Below the pieces are notes generated by a model. The model saw only the letters and a program-made list of their open reading frames with translations. It searched no databases and had not been told where the DNA came from. Made by a program: the position numbers and the translations under genes. Shown piece by piece: positions 1-9,690 of a DNA stretch of 64,000 nucleotides. Each line of letters opens with the position of its first letter. Position 1 is the first letter of the stretch. Source of the DNA: Yersinia mollaretii ATCC 43969. GTDB lineage: Bacteria > Pseudomonadota > Gammaproteobacteria > Enterobacterales > Enterobacteriaceae. The stretch is taken from contig NZ_CP054043.1 of NCBI RefSeq assembly GCF_013282725.1, forward strand, positions 1,178,001-1,242,000, read 5' to 3'.

Positions 1-1
1 A

Positions 2-988
2 TTTGAATTTATTGAAAGCGTGAAATCTGATCTTTTCCCTGATGAGATTTACGTTTTCACCCCGGAAGGTCGCATTGTTGAGCTACCTGCCGGTGCGACA
101 CCGGTCGATTTTGCCTATGCAGTGCATACCGATATCGGTCATGCCTGTGTGGGTGCGCGTGTTGACCGCCAACCCTACCCGCTTTCTCAGCCCCTGAGCA
201 GTGGTCAGACAGTTGAGATCATTACTGCGCCGGGCGCACGGCCCAATGCCGCATGGCTGAATTTTGTTGTCAGTTCAAAAGCACGCGCCAAAATTCGTCA
301 GTTACTGAAAAACCTGAAACGTGATGAATCGGTGAGCCTTGGCCGTCGGTTACTGAATCATGCATTAGGTAATGGCCGTAAACTGGCTGATATTTCTGAA
401 GAAAATATCAAGCATGAGTTGGACCGCATGAAGCTGGCGACCTTGGATGATTTGCTGGCAGAAATTGGTCTGGGCAATGCAATGAGTGTCGTGGTGGCTA
501 AAAACCTGTTGGGTGACCCCTCCACGCTAGCCACTTCCGGGACACGCAATCTGGCCATCAAAGGCGCTGATGGCGTATTGATTACCTTTGCCAAGTGCTG
601 CCGCCCTATTCCGGGTGACCCCATTATTGCCCATATCAGTCCGGGTAAGGGGTTGGTCATCCATCACGAATCCTGTCGTAACATCCGTGGCTACCAGAAA
701 GAGCCTGAGAAGTTTATGGCGGTTGAGTGGGATCAGGAGACCGAGCAAGAGTTTATCGCTGAAATTAAAGTCGATATGTTCAACCAACAAGGTGCGCTGG
801 CAAATCTTACGGCGGCAATTAATGCAGCCGAATCTAATATTCAGAGTCTGAATACTGAAGAGAAAGATGGTCGGGTATATAGTGCCTTTATTCGCCTGAC
901 TACCCGTGACCGGGTCCATCTGGCCAACATTATGCGTAAAATTCGTATCATGCCGGATGTGGTTAAAGTCAGCCGTAATCGTAATTAA
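2..988 (+). CDS. spoT: SpoT, bifunctional (p)ppGpp synthetase/hydrolase, C-terminal part
   Basis: This is the C-terminal regulatory half of SpoT; the reading frame is open from the first bases, so the catalytic hydrolase and synthetase domains lie outside the window. What is visible, in order, is a TGS domain (IYVFTPEGRIVELPAGAT onward, ending near VEIITAPGA), a helical region, a conserved-cysteine segment around AKCCRPIPGDPI, and a C-terminal ACT domain starting near EFIAEIKVDMFNQQGALANL. In this family these domains sense starvation signals and bind acyl carrier protein and the ribosome. The internal GTG at position 20 is not the true start. trmH follows after 5 bp, as in E. coli, suggesting co-transcription. 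Confidence 0.97.
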   Translation, partial: FEFIESVKSDLFPDEIYVFTPEGRIVELPAGATPVDFAYAVHTDIGHACVGARVDRQPYPLSQPLSSGQTVEIITAPGARPNAAWLNFVVSSKARAKIRQLLKNLKRDESVSLGRRLLNHALGNGRKLADISEENIKHELDRMKLATLDDLLAEIGLGNAMSVVVAKNLLGDPSTLATSGTRNLAIKGADGVLITFAKCCRPIPGDPIIAHISPGKGLVIHHESCRNIRGYQKEPEKFMAVEWDQETEQEFIAEIKVDMFNQQGALANLTAAINAAESNIQSLNTEEKDGRVYSAFIRLTTRDRVHLANIMRKIRIMPDVVKVSRNRN

Positions 989-993
989 CGCCT

Positions 994-1695
994 ATGAATC
1001 CTCAACGCTATGCGCGGATTTGTGAAATGCTGGCAACCAGACAGCCGGATCTGACGGTCTGTCTGGAGCAAGTACATAAACCCCATAATGTATCCGCAAT
1101 TATTCGCACAGCTGATGCCGTCGGTATCCATCAAGTCCATGCCATTTGGCCCAGTACCGAAATGTATACCCGGCTCTCTGCTGCTGCCGGTAGCAATAGC
1201 TGGGTACAGGTCAAAACTCACCCCCATATCACCGATGCCATTGCCCATCTGAAATCGCAGGGTATGCAGATACTGGCGACACATTTATCTGATAAGGCTG
1301 TGGATTTTCGCGAAATCGACTATACCCGCCCCACCTGTATTTTGATGGGGCAGGAGAAAACCGGTATCTCTGAAGAAGCCTTGGCGCTGGCGGATCAAGA
1401 CATCATTATTCCGATGATCGGCATGGTGCAATCCCTGAATGTCTCCGTCGCTTCCGCGCTCATTTTGTATGAAGCCCAACGGCAGCGGCAAAATGCGGGC
1501 ATGTATCAGCGGGCGCAGAGTGTCCTCCCCCTTGTTGAGCAACAGCGGCTTCTGTTTGAGGGCGGTTACCCCGTGTTGGCGCAGGTTGCCAAGCGAAAAG
1601 GACTTCCTCAGCCCCCTATTGATGAGCAGGGCCAGATTATTGCCGATCCGCAGTGGTGGTCTGCCATGCAATCCACGGAACGGAGTCTTAAATGA
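994..1695 (+). CDS. trmH: TrmH (SpoU), tRNA (guanosine-18-2'-O)-methyltransferase
   Basis: A SPOUT-class methyltransferase of 233 residues that methylates the 2'-OH of G18 in the tRNA D-loop using S-adenosylmethionine. The three SpoU motifs are visible: the N-terminal HNVSAIIRTADA with its conserved Asn and Arg, LMGQEKTGIS in the middle, and IPMIGMVQSLNVSVASALI forming the trefoil-knot cofactor site. Length and sequence match the E. coli enzyme. It lies between spoT and recG, and its stop codon overlaps the start of recG by 4 bp (ATGA), so the two are probably translationally coupled. Confidence 0.97.
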   Translation: MNPQRYARICEMLATRQPDLTVCLEQVHKPHNVSAIIRTADAVGIHQVHAIWPSTEMYTRLSAAAGSNSWVQVKTHPHITDAIAHLKSQGMQILATHLSDKAVDFREIDYTRPTCILMGQEKTGISEEALALADQDIIIPMIGMVQSLNVSVASALILYEAQRQRQNAGMYQRAQSVLPLVEQQRLLFEGGYPVLAQVAKRKGLPQPPIDEQGQIIADPQWWSAMQSTERSLK

Positions 1696-3773
1696 AAGGC
1701 CGCCTACTGGATGCCGTACCCCTAAGTACACTTTCCGGTGTTGGCGCAAGTCAGGCTGGGAAACTGGCTAAAATGGGTCTGGAGACCATTCAAGACCTGC
1801 TGCTTCATCTGCCGCTACGTTATGAAGATCGCACACAGCTATACCGCATTGGCGATTTATTGCCCGGTATTTCGGTGACCGTAGAGGGCGAGGTTCTCCG
1901 TTCCGATATCACTTTTGGCCGCCGCCGCATGATGACCTGCCAGATCAGCGACGGCAGCGGCGTTCTCACCCTGCGCTTTTTTAACTTCAATGCCGCCATG
2001 AAAAATAGCCTGTCACCGGGCAAACATGTGATTGCCTATGGCGAAGCTAAACGGGGCAATACGGGGCCGGAGATCATTCACCCTGAATATAGAGTGCATG
2101 GCGAGAATATTGGCGTTGAGTTGCAGGAGTCGCTAACCCCAGTTTATCCCACCACTGAAGGTATACGTCAGGCAACGCTACGCAAGCTTATCGATCAGGC
2201 GCTGGCGATGCTGGATACCACTGTTATTGCTGAGCTACTGCCCATCGAACTGAGCCGCTCACTGATCAGTCTGCCGGAAGCGATTCATACTCTGCATCGC
2301 CCACCCGCGAATATTCAGTTGGTCGATTTAGAGCAGGGGAAACACCCCGCACAGCGGCGGCTGATTATGGAAGAGCTATTAGCCCATAATCTCAGCATGT
2401 TAGCCGTCAGAGCGGGGGCGCAAAGCTATCGGGCGCTGCCTTTATTGGCGGAAGATCAGCTTAAGCCCCGTTTTCTGGCCGCCCTGCCCTTTACCCCGAC
2501 CCGCGCACAACAGCGGGTGGTGGCGGAAATTGAGCAAGATATGACGCACAATTTCCCGATGATGCGGCTGATTCAAGGGGATGTTGGCTCGGGTAAAACA
2601 TTGGTTGCGGCGCTGGCAGCACTGCGCGCCATTGCTCACGGTAAGCAAGTCGCGTTGATGGCCCCTACCGAATTACTGGCAGAGCAACATGCGAATACCT
2701 TCCGTCAATGGTTGGAGCCGTTGGGCTTGGAAGTGGGCTGGTTGGCTGGGAAGCAAAAAGGCAAAGCGCGATTGGCGCAGCAAGAAGCCGTCGCCAGTGG
2801 TCAGGTTTCGATGGTTGTCGGCACCCACGCCATGTTTCAGGAGCAGGTGAAATTCTCTGGATTGGCGCTGGTGATTATTGATGAACAGCATCGTTTCGGC
2901 GTTCATCAGCGGCTCGCATTATGGGAGAAAGGTGAGGAGCAGGGCTTCCATCCGCATCAGCTCATTATGACGGCGACCCCGATTCCACGCACCTTGGCGA
3001 TGACCGCCTATGCGGATCTCGACACCTCGGTGATTGATGAGCTGCCGCCCGGCAGGACACCCGTCACCACTGTCGCCATCCCAGATACCCGCCGCAGTGA
3101 TGTGATTCAGCGAGTTAAAAATGCCTGTCTGGAGGAGGGCCGTCAGGCTTACTGGGTTTGTACTCTGATTGAAGAGTCTGAGCTGCTGGAAGCACAAGCC
3201 GCCGAGGTGACCTGCGAAGAGCTGAAAATTGCCCTGCCAGAGATTAATGTCGGCTTGGTTCATGGCCGAATGAAAGGTCCAGAAAAACAGGCGGTGATGC
3301 TGGCATTTAAGCAGGGTGAGTTGCAGCTATTGGTCGCGACCACGGTCATTGAGGTCGGGGTGGATGTGCCTAACGCCAGCCTGATGATCATCGACAACCC
3401 AGAACGTTTGGGGTTGGCGCAACTTCACCAATTACGTGGCCGCGTGGGCCGTGGTGCCGTTGCGTCACACTGCGTGTTGCTCTACAAAACGCCGCTCAGC
3501 AAAACCGCCCAGATGCGTTTGCAAGTACTGCGCGACAGTAATGATGGCTTTGTGATTGCTCAGCGAGACTTAGAGATCCGTGGCCCCGGCGAGTTATTGG
3601 GGACACGGCAGACCGGGAGTGCTGAGTTTAAAGTGGCTGATTTACTGCGCGATCAGGCCATGATTCCCGAAGTGCAGCGGGTCGCTCGCCATCTGCATCA
3701 GCAATACCCCGAACATGCGCGGGCACTGATTGAGCGGTGGTTGCCAGAGAGAACACGCTACACCAATGCCTAA
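1692..3773 (+). CDS. recG: RecG, ATP-dependent DNA branch-migration helicase
   Basis: RecG, 693 residues, the family's usual length. It is a superfamily 2 helicase that regresses stalled forks and branch-migrates Holliday junctions and D-/R-loops. The N-terminal OB-fold wedge domain spans roughly residues 50-160. Walker A is GDVGSGKT starting at residue 296, followed by the motif II box DEQHRFG, motif III TATPIPRT, motif V TTVIEVGVDVPNA and motif VI QLRGRVGRG. The start codon overlaps the end of trmH, supporting the spoT-trmH-recG transcription unit. Confidence 0.98.
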   Translation: MKGRLLDAVPLSTLSGVGASQAGKLAKMGLETIQDLLLHLPLRYEDRTQLYRIGDLLPGISVTVEGEVLRSDITFGRRRMMTCQISDGSGVLTLRFFNFNAAMKNSLSPGKHVIAYGEAKRGNTGPEIIHPEYRVHGENIGVELQESLTPVYPTTEGIRQATLRKLIDQALAMLDTTVIAELLPIELSRSLISLPEAIHTLHRPPANIQLVDLEQGKHPAQRRLIMEELLAHNLSMLAVRAGAQSYRALPLLAEDQLKPRFLAALPFTPTRAQQRVVAEIEQDMTHNFPMMRLIQGDVGSGKTLVAALAALRAIAHGKQVALMAPTELLAEQHANTFRQWLEPLGLEVGWLAGKQKGKARLAQQEAVASGQVSMVVGTHAMFQEQVKFSGLALVIIDEQHRFGVHQRLALWEKGEEQGFHPHQLIMTATPIPRTLAMTAYADLDTSVIDELPPGRTPVTTVAIPDTRRSDVIQRVKNACLEEGRQAYWVCTLIEESELLEAQAAEVTCEELKIALPEINVGLVHGRMKGPEKQAVMLAFKQGELQLLVATTVIEVGVDVPNASLMIIDNPERLGLAQLHQLRGRVGRGAVASHCVLLYKTPLSKTAQMRLQVLRDSNDGFVIAQRDLEIRGPGELLGTRQTGSAEFKVADLLRDQAMIPEVQRVARHLHQQYPEHARALIERWLPERTRYTNA

Positions 3774-3778
3774 TCCCC

Positions 3779-3858
3779 AATAGCATAAGTCCCAAATAGC
3801 CTAAGTCCCAAATAGCCTAAGTCCCATAATAGCCTAAGTCCCATAATAGCCTAAGTTA
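3779..3858. repeat. Tandem repeat of a 16-17 bp unit, five copies
   Basis: Five copies of a unit reading AATAGCCTAAGTCCCA(T) begin at 3779, 3795, 3811, 3828 and 3845. The first has A instead of the second C, and the last is cut off as it runs into a GC-rich hairpin. The array fills the gap between the convergent recG and gltS genes. It has no coding capacity; copy number probably varies between strains through slippage. Confidence 0.85.
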
Positions 3859-3878
3859 GGGGCGGATATCGCCGCCCC
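3859..3878. terminator. Hairpin between convergent recG and gltS
   Basis: GGGGCGG and CCGCCCC form a 7-bp GC-only stem with a 6-base loop. It sits where transcripts from recG (+) and gltS (-) meet. Neither side has a classic T-tract directly after the stem in its own reading direction, so intrinsic termination is plausible but not clear-cut. Confidence 0.5.
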
Positions 3879-3886
3879 AAAAACAA

Positions 3887-5101
3887 TTATCCCACGACCG
3901 CAGGGAAGATCGGCAGTAACAGATAGAGCTTAATCACGATCACATTTACGATATCAATAAAGAACGCACCCACCATTGGCACTACCAAGAAGGCTAAATG
4001 CGACGGGCCAAAGCGGTCAGTAATGGCCTGCATATTGGCAATCGCGGTCGGTGTCGCGCCTAAACCAAAACCACAATGCCCCGCCGCCAACACAGCCGCA
4101 TCATAGTTTTTCCCCATCACCCGATAAGTGACAAAAATCGCGTACAGTGCCATCGCCACGGCTTGCGCCGACAGAATCACCAACATCGGCAGAGCCAATG
4201 AGGCCAATTCCCAAAGTTTTAAGCTCATCAACGCCATCGCCAAAAACAGTGACAAACTGACATTACCCAGCACTGAGACTGCACGATCAAAGACTTTGTA
4301 GAAGCCGATGGCCGACAGCGTGTTGCTGAGGATGACCCCGACAAAGAGCACGCAGACGAAAGTGGGCAGCTCAAACATCGTGCCCTGTAGCCAGCCAGAA
4401 ATCAGGCCGCCCACCATCAGACAGATGGCAATCATGGCGATAGTTTCGACCAATACCAGCGAGGTAATCATTCGGCCAGCTGAAGGTTTTTCGAAGGCGG
4501 AAGGCACTTCGCTATCCTCGGGCGTGCCATCCGGCGTGGAGGAGTGCTTGACCAGATAACGCGCCACCGGCCCCCCAATCAGCCCACCGAGTACCAAACC
4601 AAAGGTTGCGCAAGCCATGGCAACTTCAGTCGCGTTTTCAAAACCATAGCGCTCAACGAAGACTTTACTCCATGCCGCACCCGTGCCGTGCCCGCCCGAC
4701 AAGGTAATGGAACCGGCCAATAACCCCATCAATGGGTCTAGCCCCATTAATTTCGCGAGGGCCACACCAATGGCGTTCTGCACCAGTAGCAAACCCACCA
4801 CCACAAAGACAAATATGCTCAGAGCCTTGCCGCCCGCGCGTAGGCTCGCCAAATTGGCGTTCAGACCGATAGTAGCGAAGAAGGCCAGCATCAGAGGATC
4901 TTTCAGCGACATATCAAAACTGATTTCCCAACCGAGGGTCTTTTGCATCAGCAGCATCATAAAAGCCACAAGCAAACCACCGGCAACCGGTTCAGGAATA
5001 GTGTATTTCTTCAGGAAGGGGACAGTTTGTACGAGTTTACGGCCTAGCAATAAAACCAAACAGGCCGCGACTAGCGTGCCATAGGTATCGAGATGAAACA
5101 T
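3887..5101 (-). CDS. gltS: GltS, sodium/glutamate symporter
   Basis: Inner-membrane Na+-dependent glutamate carrier of the ESS family, 404 residues from the chosen start. It has about ten hydrophobic segments arranged as two inverted halves, with the glycine-rich signatures SGGHGTGAAW in the first half and GHCGFGLGATPTAIANMQ in the second. The frame is open 23 codons further upstream, but the ATG at 5101 (MFHLDTYGTLV) matches the E. coli N-terminus and has a GGAG ribosome-binding site, so it is preferred. It is convergent with recG and divergent from xanP. Confidence 0.97.
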   Translation of the reverse strand: MFHLDTYGTLVAACLVLLLGRKLVQTVPFLKKYTIPEPVAGGLLVAFMMLLMQKTLGWEISFDMSLKDPLMLAFFATIGLNANLASLRAGGKALSIFVFVVVGLLLVQNAIGVALAKLMGLDPLMGLLAGSITLSGGHGTGAAWSKVFVERYGFENATEVAMACATFGLVLGGLIGGPVARYLVKHSSTPDGTPEDSEVPSAFEKPSAGRMITSLVLVETIAMIAICLMVGGLISGWLQGTMFELPTFVCVLFVGVILSNTLSAIGFYKVFDRAVSVLGNVSLSLFLAMALMSLKLWELASLALPMLVILSAQAVAMALYAIFVTYRVMGKNYDAAVLAAGHCGFGLGATPTAIANMQAITDRFGPSHLAFLVVPMVGAFFIDIVNVIVIKLYLLLPIFPAVVG

Positions 5102-5270
5102 CTTGGTACTCCATGCGATTAAAATATCGAATAAAAATATGACGTTAGACAGTTCCTTAATAAACGCCAAAACGGTTAAGGGGGGATTAGAAAAAAAAAC
5201 GCGGCTAATTACAAGTTTAGTCGCTAATTAAAACGCGCTAACAACGGAGAGAAATATTTAAAAAAATGCA

Positions 5271-5286
5271 GCGCAACCGATTGCTT
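5271..5286 (+). promoter_or_regulatory. PurR-like operator upstream of xanP
   Basis: GCGCAACCGATTGCTT matches the PurR operator pattern CGCAAnCGnTTGC, with the symmetric core GCAA-CCGA-TTGC. It lies about 55-70 bp before the xanP ATG at 5340, where a repressor site for a purine transporter would be expected. The assignment rests on the motif alone. Confidence 0.55.
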
Positions 5287-5339
5287 TTGTGAGGCGGATC
5301 ATTAAAATGCCCTCTTTGCCGATCAGGGTATTTCACTCC

Positions 5340-6725
5340 ATGTCTACGCAATCCGCCGAACTTGATACGCCACAGCCCGTCACCACTCGCCCTAGCGAAC
5401 TGATTTATCGTTTAGAAGACCGCCCGCCACTGGCCCAAACACTGTTTGCCGCCTGTCAGCATTTATTGGCGATGTTTGTCGCGGTAATTACCCCCGGTCT
5501 GCTGATTTGTCAGGCACTCGGATTGCCGGCGGAAGATACCCAACGCATTATCAGTATGTCCCTGTTCGCATCAGGTCTAGCCTCACTGCTACAAATTAAG
5601 ACTTGGGGGCCGGTAGGCTCTGGCCTGCTATCCATTCAGGGCACCAGTTTTAACTTTGTTTCTCCATTGATCATGGGTGGGTTGGCGCTGAAAAATGGGG
5701 GAGCGGATATCCCAACCATGATGGCAGCGCTGTTCGGCACCCTGATGGTGGCCTCCTGCACCGAGATTATCCTCTCCCGCTTCCTGCATCTGGCGCGCCG
5801 CATTATCACGCCGCTGGTCTCCGGTATTGTGGTGATGATTATCGGCCTGTCATTGATTCAAGTTGGGCTGACATCTATTGGTGGCGGTTATGGCGCGATG
5901 AGCGACCATACATTTGGCGCACCGAAAAATCTGCTGTTGGCGGGTGCGGTCTTGGTGGTGATTATTCTGCTGAATCGCCAACGTAACCCCTATCTGCGTG
6001 TCGCTTCGCTGGTGATCGCCATGGCGGTGGGTTACCTGCTGGCTTGGTCGCTGGGGATGCTGCCTGAAAGCCGCCCAGTGGTAGACACAGCGCTGATTAC
6101 CATTCCCACGCCGTTGTACTATGGGTTGTCTTTTGACTGGAATCTGCTGGTGCCGCTGATGCTGATCTTTATGGTGACCTCATTGGAAACCATCGGCGAT
6201 ATTACCGCCACCTCCGATGTGTCAGAGCAGCCGGTTCATGGCCCGCTGTATATGAAACGCCTTAAGGGCGGTGTGCTGGCGAATGGGTTGAACTCCATGC
6301 TGTCGGCGGTGTTTAACACCTTCCCTAACTCCTGTTTCGGCCAGAATAATGGGGTGATTCAGTTGACCGGTGTTGCCAGCCGTTATGTCGGTTTTGTGGT
6401 GGCGCTGATGCTGATCGTGTTGGGCCTGTTCCCTGCCGTGGCTGGGTTTGTGCAGCATATTCCTGAGCCAGTGCTGGGCGGCGCAACTCTCGTGATGTTC
6501 GGCACTATTGCCGCCTCTGGCGTGCGGATCGTGTCGCGCGAAACCCTTAATCGCCGTGCAATTATGATTATGGCGCTCTCATTGGCGGTTGGTATGGGCG
6601 TGGCACAGCAACCTTTGATCCTGCAATTTGCCCCTGACTGGATCAAAACCCTGCTCTCTTCTGGGATTGCTGCCGGGGGTATTACTGCCATCGTCCTTAA
6701 CCTACTCTTCCCACAAGAAAAATAA
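5340..6725 (+). CDS. xanP: XanP, xanthine permease (NCS2 family)
   Basis: Proton-driven xanthine uptake permease in the inner membrane, 461 residues, very similar to E. coli XanP (YicE). About 14 hydrophobic segments are visible. NCS2 landmarks include the QH motif in [17 protein letters not shown], the signature stretch around [15 protein letters not shown], and [20 protein letters not shown]. The ATG at 5340 (MSTQSAEL) aligns with the E. coli start. The upstream in-frame ATG at 5307 has a GAGG sequence about 12 bases before it and remains possible. A PurR-like box precedes the gene and a strong terminator follows it. Confidence 0.95.
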   Translation: MSTQSAELDTPQPVTTRPSELIYRLEDRPPLAQTLFAACQHLLAMFVAVITPGLLICQALGLPAEDTQRIISMSLFASGLASLLQIKTWGPVGSGLLSIQGTSFNFVSPLIMGGLALKNGGADIPTMMAALFGTLMVASCTEIILSRFLHLARRIITPLVSGIVVMIIGLSLIQVGLTSIGGGYGAMSDHTFGAPKNLLLAGAVLVVIILLNRQRNPYLRVASLVIAMAVGYLLAWSLGMLPESRPVVDTALITIPTPLYYGLSFDWNLLVPLMLIFMVTSLETIGDITATSDVSEQPVHGPLYMKRLKGGVLANGLNSMLSAVFNTFPNSCFGQNNGVIQLTGVASRYVGFVVALMLIVLGLFPAVAGFVQHIPEPVLGGATLVMFGTIAASGVRIVSRETLNRRAIMIMALSLAVGMGVAQQPLILQFAPDWIKTLLSSGIAAGGITAIVLNLLFPQEK

Positions 6726-6746
6726 TCTGGCGCTAACACGTCACTG

Positions 6747-6784
6747 AAATGGCCGGTCGTAAACGATACCGGCCATTTTTTTAT
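6747..6784 (+). terminator. Rho-independent terminator after xanP
   Basis: An 11-bp perfect stem (AAATGGCCGGT paired with ACCGGCCATTT) with a 10-base loop, running into a T-tract. It starts 22 bp after the xanP stop codon. Confidence 0.92.
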
Positions 6785-6870
6785 GCATAGATAACGGATT
6801 GTCTATTGAGCTAAGGGAAGATTTGCGGCATAAACAGGGTTCCGTATACCGACAGGCGTGAATTTACCAG

Positions 6871-8580
6871 ATGAAATTTCTCGGGAAAGTGCTGCTAACG
6901 TTGTTACTGCTCTTGGTGCTATCCGTAGTGCTCTGCTACGTACTGCTCCAAACCTCTTGGGCCGCCGGATGGTTGAGCCGTTGGGTCAGTGATAACAGCG
7001 AATATCGCCTCTCTCTGGGGAAAATAGATCACTCATGGTCCACACCTGGGCAGATCAGTCTTCAGGATGTCACGCTAGGGCGTGATAATCAGCCGCCCTT
7101 TCTGGTGACCCAGCAGGCACTTATTGGTCTAAGCTGGCAGCAACTGACCGAGCCTCGCCATCTGCTCAGCCTTAATATGCAAAATGGCAGTTTGACCCTC
7201 AACAACAGCACACCGCCATTACCTTTGCAGGCGGATACCTTGCAGTTAACCAATATGGCGCTGAATACTACAATTGAACCCAAAAATTCAGCGGATCAAT
7301 GGAAAGTCACTGGCCAGCAAGTCACTGGAGGACTCGTCCCTTGGCAGCCTCTGCCGGGCAATAGTCTGGGCGAAAATGCCCAATTTCAGTTCAGTGCGGG
7401 CGCTTTGGCGATCAATGGCATCACCGCGCAGCAACTTTATGTGCAAGGCTCAATACAAAAAAATGCGCTGACACTGACCACTTTCGGTGCCGATATTGCA
7501 CAAGGGGAGTTGACGGGCAGTGCCAGACAATCCGCTGACGGCAGTTGGATGGTTGATCGTCTGCGCCTGAGTAATATTCGCCTGCAAACCCCTGCCACTG
7601 TGGACGATGTTTGGAATACGTTTTTAAAACTGCCCCCGATAACACTCAAACGCTTTGATTTAATTGATGCGCGGGTTGAGGGGAATAGCTGGGCATTTAA
7701 TGATTTAGATCTGACACTCAAAAATATCACCTTTAAGCAGGGTGACTGGCAAAGTGATGATGGCGAGCTGGCCTTCAATGCTGGGGATATCATTAAAGGT
7801 AATATTCATCTGATTGATCCGATTGCCACATTCGCGCTATCTCCTGCTGGCGTGGCCATTAATCAGTTCTCCACCCGCTGGCAGGATGGGCTGCTCAGAA
7901 CTCAGGGGCAATGGGCGCGAGATACCCGCCGCTTGCAACTGAATGAGCTGACACTGGTCGCACTGGTCTATACCCTCCCCGCCGATTGGAAGCAGCAGTG
8001 GCAACAAACACTGCCGAATTGGCTCTCTGAGGTCTATGTTAGCAAGCTAAGCGGTAGCCGAAACTTATTGATTGATATCAGCCCTGACTTCCCGTTCCAG
8101 ATCACCTCGCTGGATACTGCTGGCACTGACTTGCTGCTGGCTAAAAATCATCAGTGGGGGCTGTGGTCGGGGTCACTGATGCTGAATGCCGGTAACGCGA
8201 CCTTCAATAAAAATGATGTTCGCCGCCCATCACTGGCGCTCAGTGCCAATGAACAACAAATCACCGTGAGTGAGTTAAGTGCCTTCACCAAAGAGGGTTT
8301 ACTGGAGGCCACCGCCAGCCTTGATCAAACCCCGACCAGAGCTTTTTCACTGGCGCTGACTGGCCGCTCTGTTGACCTCGATATTTTGCAAAACTGGGGC
8401 TGGCCAGCATTACCGCTGCAAGGGCTGGGTAATCTGAAGTTACAGATAAAAGGCAGTTTGGCGGCAGAGACACCGCTGAAGCCGACCACCAGTGGCTCTC
8501 TACAGGCAACGGACAGTCAAGGGCAACAGGTTAACCAAACTATGCAACATGGCGAGGTGCATAGCGTAGCGGGTCAATAA
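6871..8580 (+). CDS. yicH: YicH, AsmA-family envelope protein
   Basis: A 569-residue AsmA-like protein, the same length as E. coli YicH. The N-terminus is one hydrophobic segment (about residues 5-27, LLTLLLLLVLSVVLCYVLL) acting as an inner-membrane anchor. The rest is a periplasmic beta-rich domain with the family's repeated LxLxNxxL-type strands. AsmA-like proteins are thought to help move lipids between inner and outer membranes; the specific role of YicH is not established. It follows xanP as in E. coli and is the last conserved gene before the accessory block. Confidence 0.92.
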   Translation: MKFLGKVLLTLLLLLVLSVVLCYVLLQTSWAAGWLSRWVSDNSEYRLSLGKIDHSWSTPGQISLQDVTLGRDNQPPFLVTQQALIGLSWQQLTEPRHLLSLNMQNGSLTLNNSTPPLPLQADTLQLTNMALNTTIEPKNSADQWKVTGQQVTGGLVPWQPLPGNSLGENAQFQFSAGALAINGITAQQLYVQGSIQKNALTLTTFGADIAQGELTGSARQSADGSWMVDRLRLSNIRLQTPATVDDVWNTFLKLPPITLKRFDLIDARVEGNSWAFNDLDLTLKNITFKQGDWQSDDGELAFNAGDIIKGNIHLIDPIATFALSPAGVAINQFSTRWQDGLLRTQGQWARDTRRLQLNELTLVALVYTLPADWKQQWQQTLPNWLSEVYVSKLSGSRNLLIDISPDFPFQITSLDTAGTDLLLAKNHQWGLWSGSLMLNAGNATFNKNDVRRPSLALSANEQQITVSELSAFTKEGLLEATASLDQTPTRAFSLALTGRSVDLDILQNWGWPALPLQGLGNLKLQIKGSLAAETPLKPTTSGSLQATDSQGQQVNQTMQHGEVHSVAGQ

Positions 8581-8634
8581 GCGGGCTTGCGGGGCATAAG
8601 CCAGATACCCGTGGCTACTCGATATAGCCCGCTT
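8579..8634. terminator. Possible bidirectional hairpin between yicH and the next gene
   Basis: AAGCGGGCT at 8579 and AGCCCGCTT at 8626 are a perfect 9-bp inverted repeat around a 38-base loop that itself contains a short stem. It overlaps the stop codons of both yicH (+) and the convergent gene (-), and runs into T-rich sequence on the plus strand. Confidence 0.4.
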
Positions 8635-9520
8635 GTGCTTTTATTGCCTCAATCGGTGTCAGGCAGATCCACGTACAGTAGTGATCAACACGGCGGCGAT
8701 CGAGTGTGGTGGGGTCGATATCTGCATACTCGCCTGCGCGGTAGCGAAACTTGGAAAACAGCGTGTCACCGTGGGTCGCGTGAATGTGCAGCGTGAGTGT
8801 GTCAATGTTACCCTCAGTGCAGCTCGGCATATCCAGAATTCGCTCTCGGCCATCCTGAAGATAGTCGGGCCAGCGTTCGTTGGCAGCAATTTCGGCAGCG
8901 TACATGGTCAGAACACCACGATACCATCCCGGCCAGGCTCCCCAGTTGGCTCTATCTGGACCAAAATCTTCAGCCAACTTGCGACACCAGTGCATCTGGC
9001 GTTGTAAGAACGAAATCATCAACTCACTACTGAGCATCACCGAATGCCCGCAACCGAAATGCTGGCGATGTTCCACACCGTGTCGCAGGCAAAAATCGAG
9101 CATTTTTTCACGAAAATTAGCCGTAAAATGGTAATTCCCGCGTCCATGGACAGGATAAAGTGGCGTGAAATTCGCCAGATGATGAGTCAGAAAAACATCG
9201 GCATCGGTACGAAGTAACCATGAGTAGCGCTTCAGTACAGTGTCAATATGGGGTCCGCTGAGACAGGCTATCGAGTTGATAAAGTGATAATTTTGGAACT
9301 GAGGGTCATGCTGTGAAACAGGCTCCAGCGGTATCAGGACAATACCTGACTCTTGTGGTAGCTTATCGGCCAGAGCAGGATGATGAACCACAATCAGATC
9401 AGACGTCTGCCAGCAACCACTGTGAATCCAACTTTTATATAGCCAACTAAAATCTTCTAGCATCTTCTCCGAATTGTCGATGTAGGTCATGATGCCGATT
9501 TGTTTATCCTTAACGCTCAC
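8615..9520 (-). CDS. Putative glycosyltransferase-like protein of unknown function
   Basis: A 301-residue soluble protein with no signal peptide or membrane segment. I do not recognise a named gene. The first half has alternating hydrophobic strands (IGIMTYID, DLIVVHHP, GIVLIPL), and RTDADVFLT carries a DxD motif at residues 106-108, the metal/nucleotide-sugar signature of GT-A glycosyltransferases. The second half has GCGHSVMLSSELM and a Trp-rich stretch (WGAWPGWYRGVLTMYAAEIAAN), as in enzymes that measure a donor or acceptor pocket. The start is GTG with AAGGA 8 bases upstream; an internal ATG at 9490 lacks a well-placed site. It converges on yicH and is the first gene of the accessory block. 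A family of uncharacterised proteins is the safer call. Confidence 0.6.
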   Translation of the reverse strand: MSVKDKQIGIMTYIDNSEKMLEDFSWLYKSWIHSGCWQTSDLIVVHHPALADKLPQESGIVLIPLEPVSQHDPQFQNYHFINSIACLSGPHIDTVLKRYSWLLRTDADVFLTHHLANFTPLYPVHGRGNYHFTANFREKMLDFCLRHGVEHRQHFGCGHSVMLSSELMISFLQRQMHWCRKLAEDFGPDRANWGAWPGWYRGVLTMYAAEIAANERWPDYLQDGRERILDMPSCTEGNIDTLTLHIHATHGDTLFSKFRYRAGEYADIDPTTLDRRRVDHYCTWICLTPIEAIKAQAGYIE

Positions 9521-9690
9521 CCGATATATCCTTAGCTATCTGCAATAATTTCAGTGTGAATTCGGCAACACTGTCAGCCGTAGCGGTGCAGCATATAAAA
9601 GAACATTATGAGCGACAATCAACGCGACAAGATTTAGTCATAAATCAGAACTTTGCCCGATAGTCATATCAGCAGCGACCTTTTCTTTCA

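Noticed and set aside
527..919. A 130-codon frame opposite spoT
   Set aside because: Antisense shadow of a conserved coding region.
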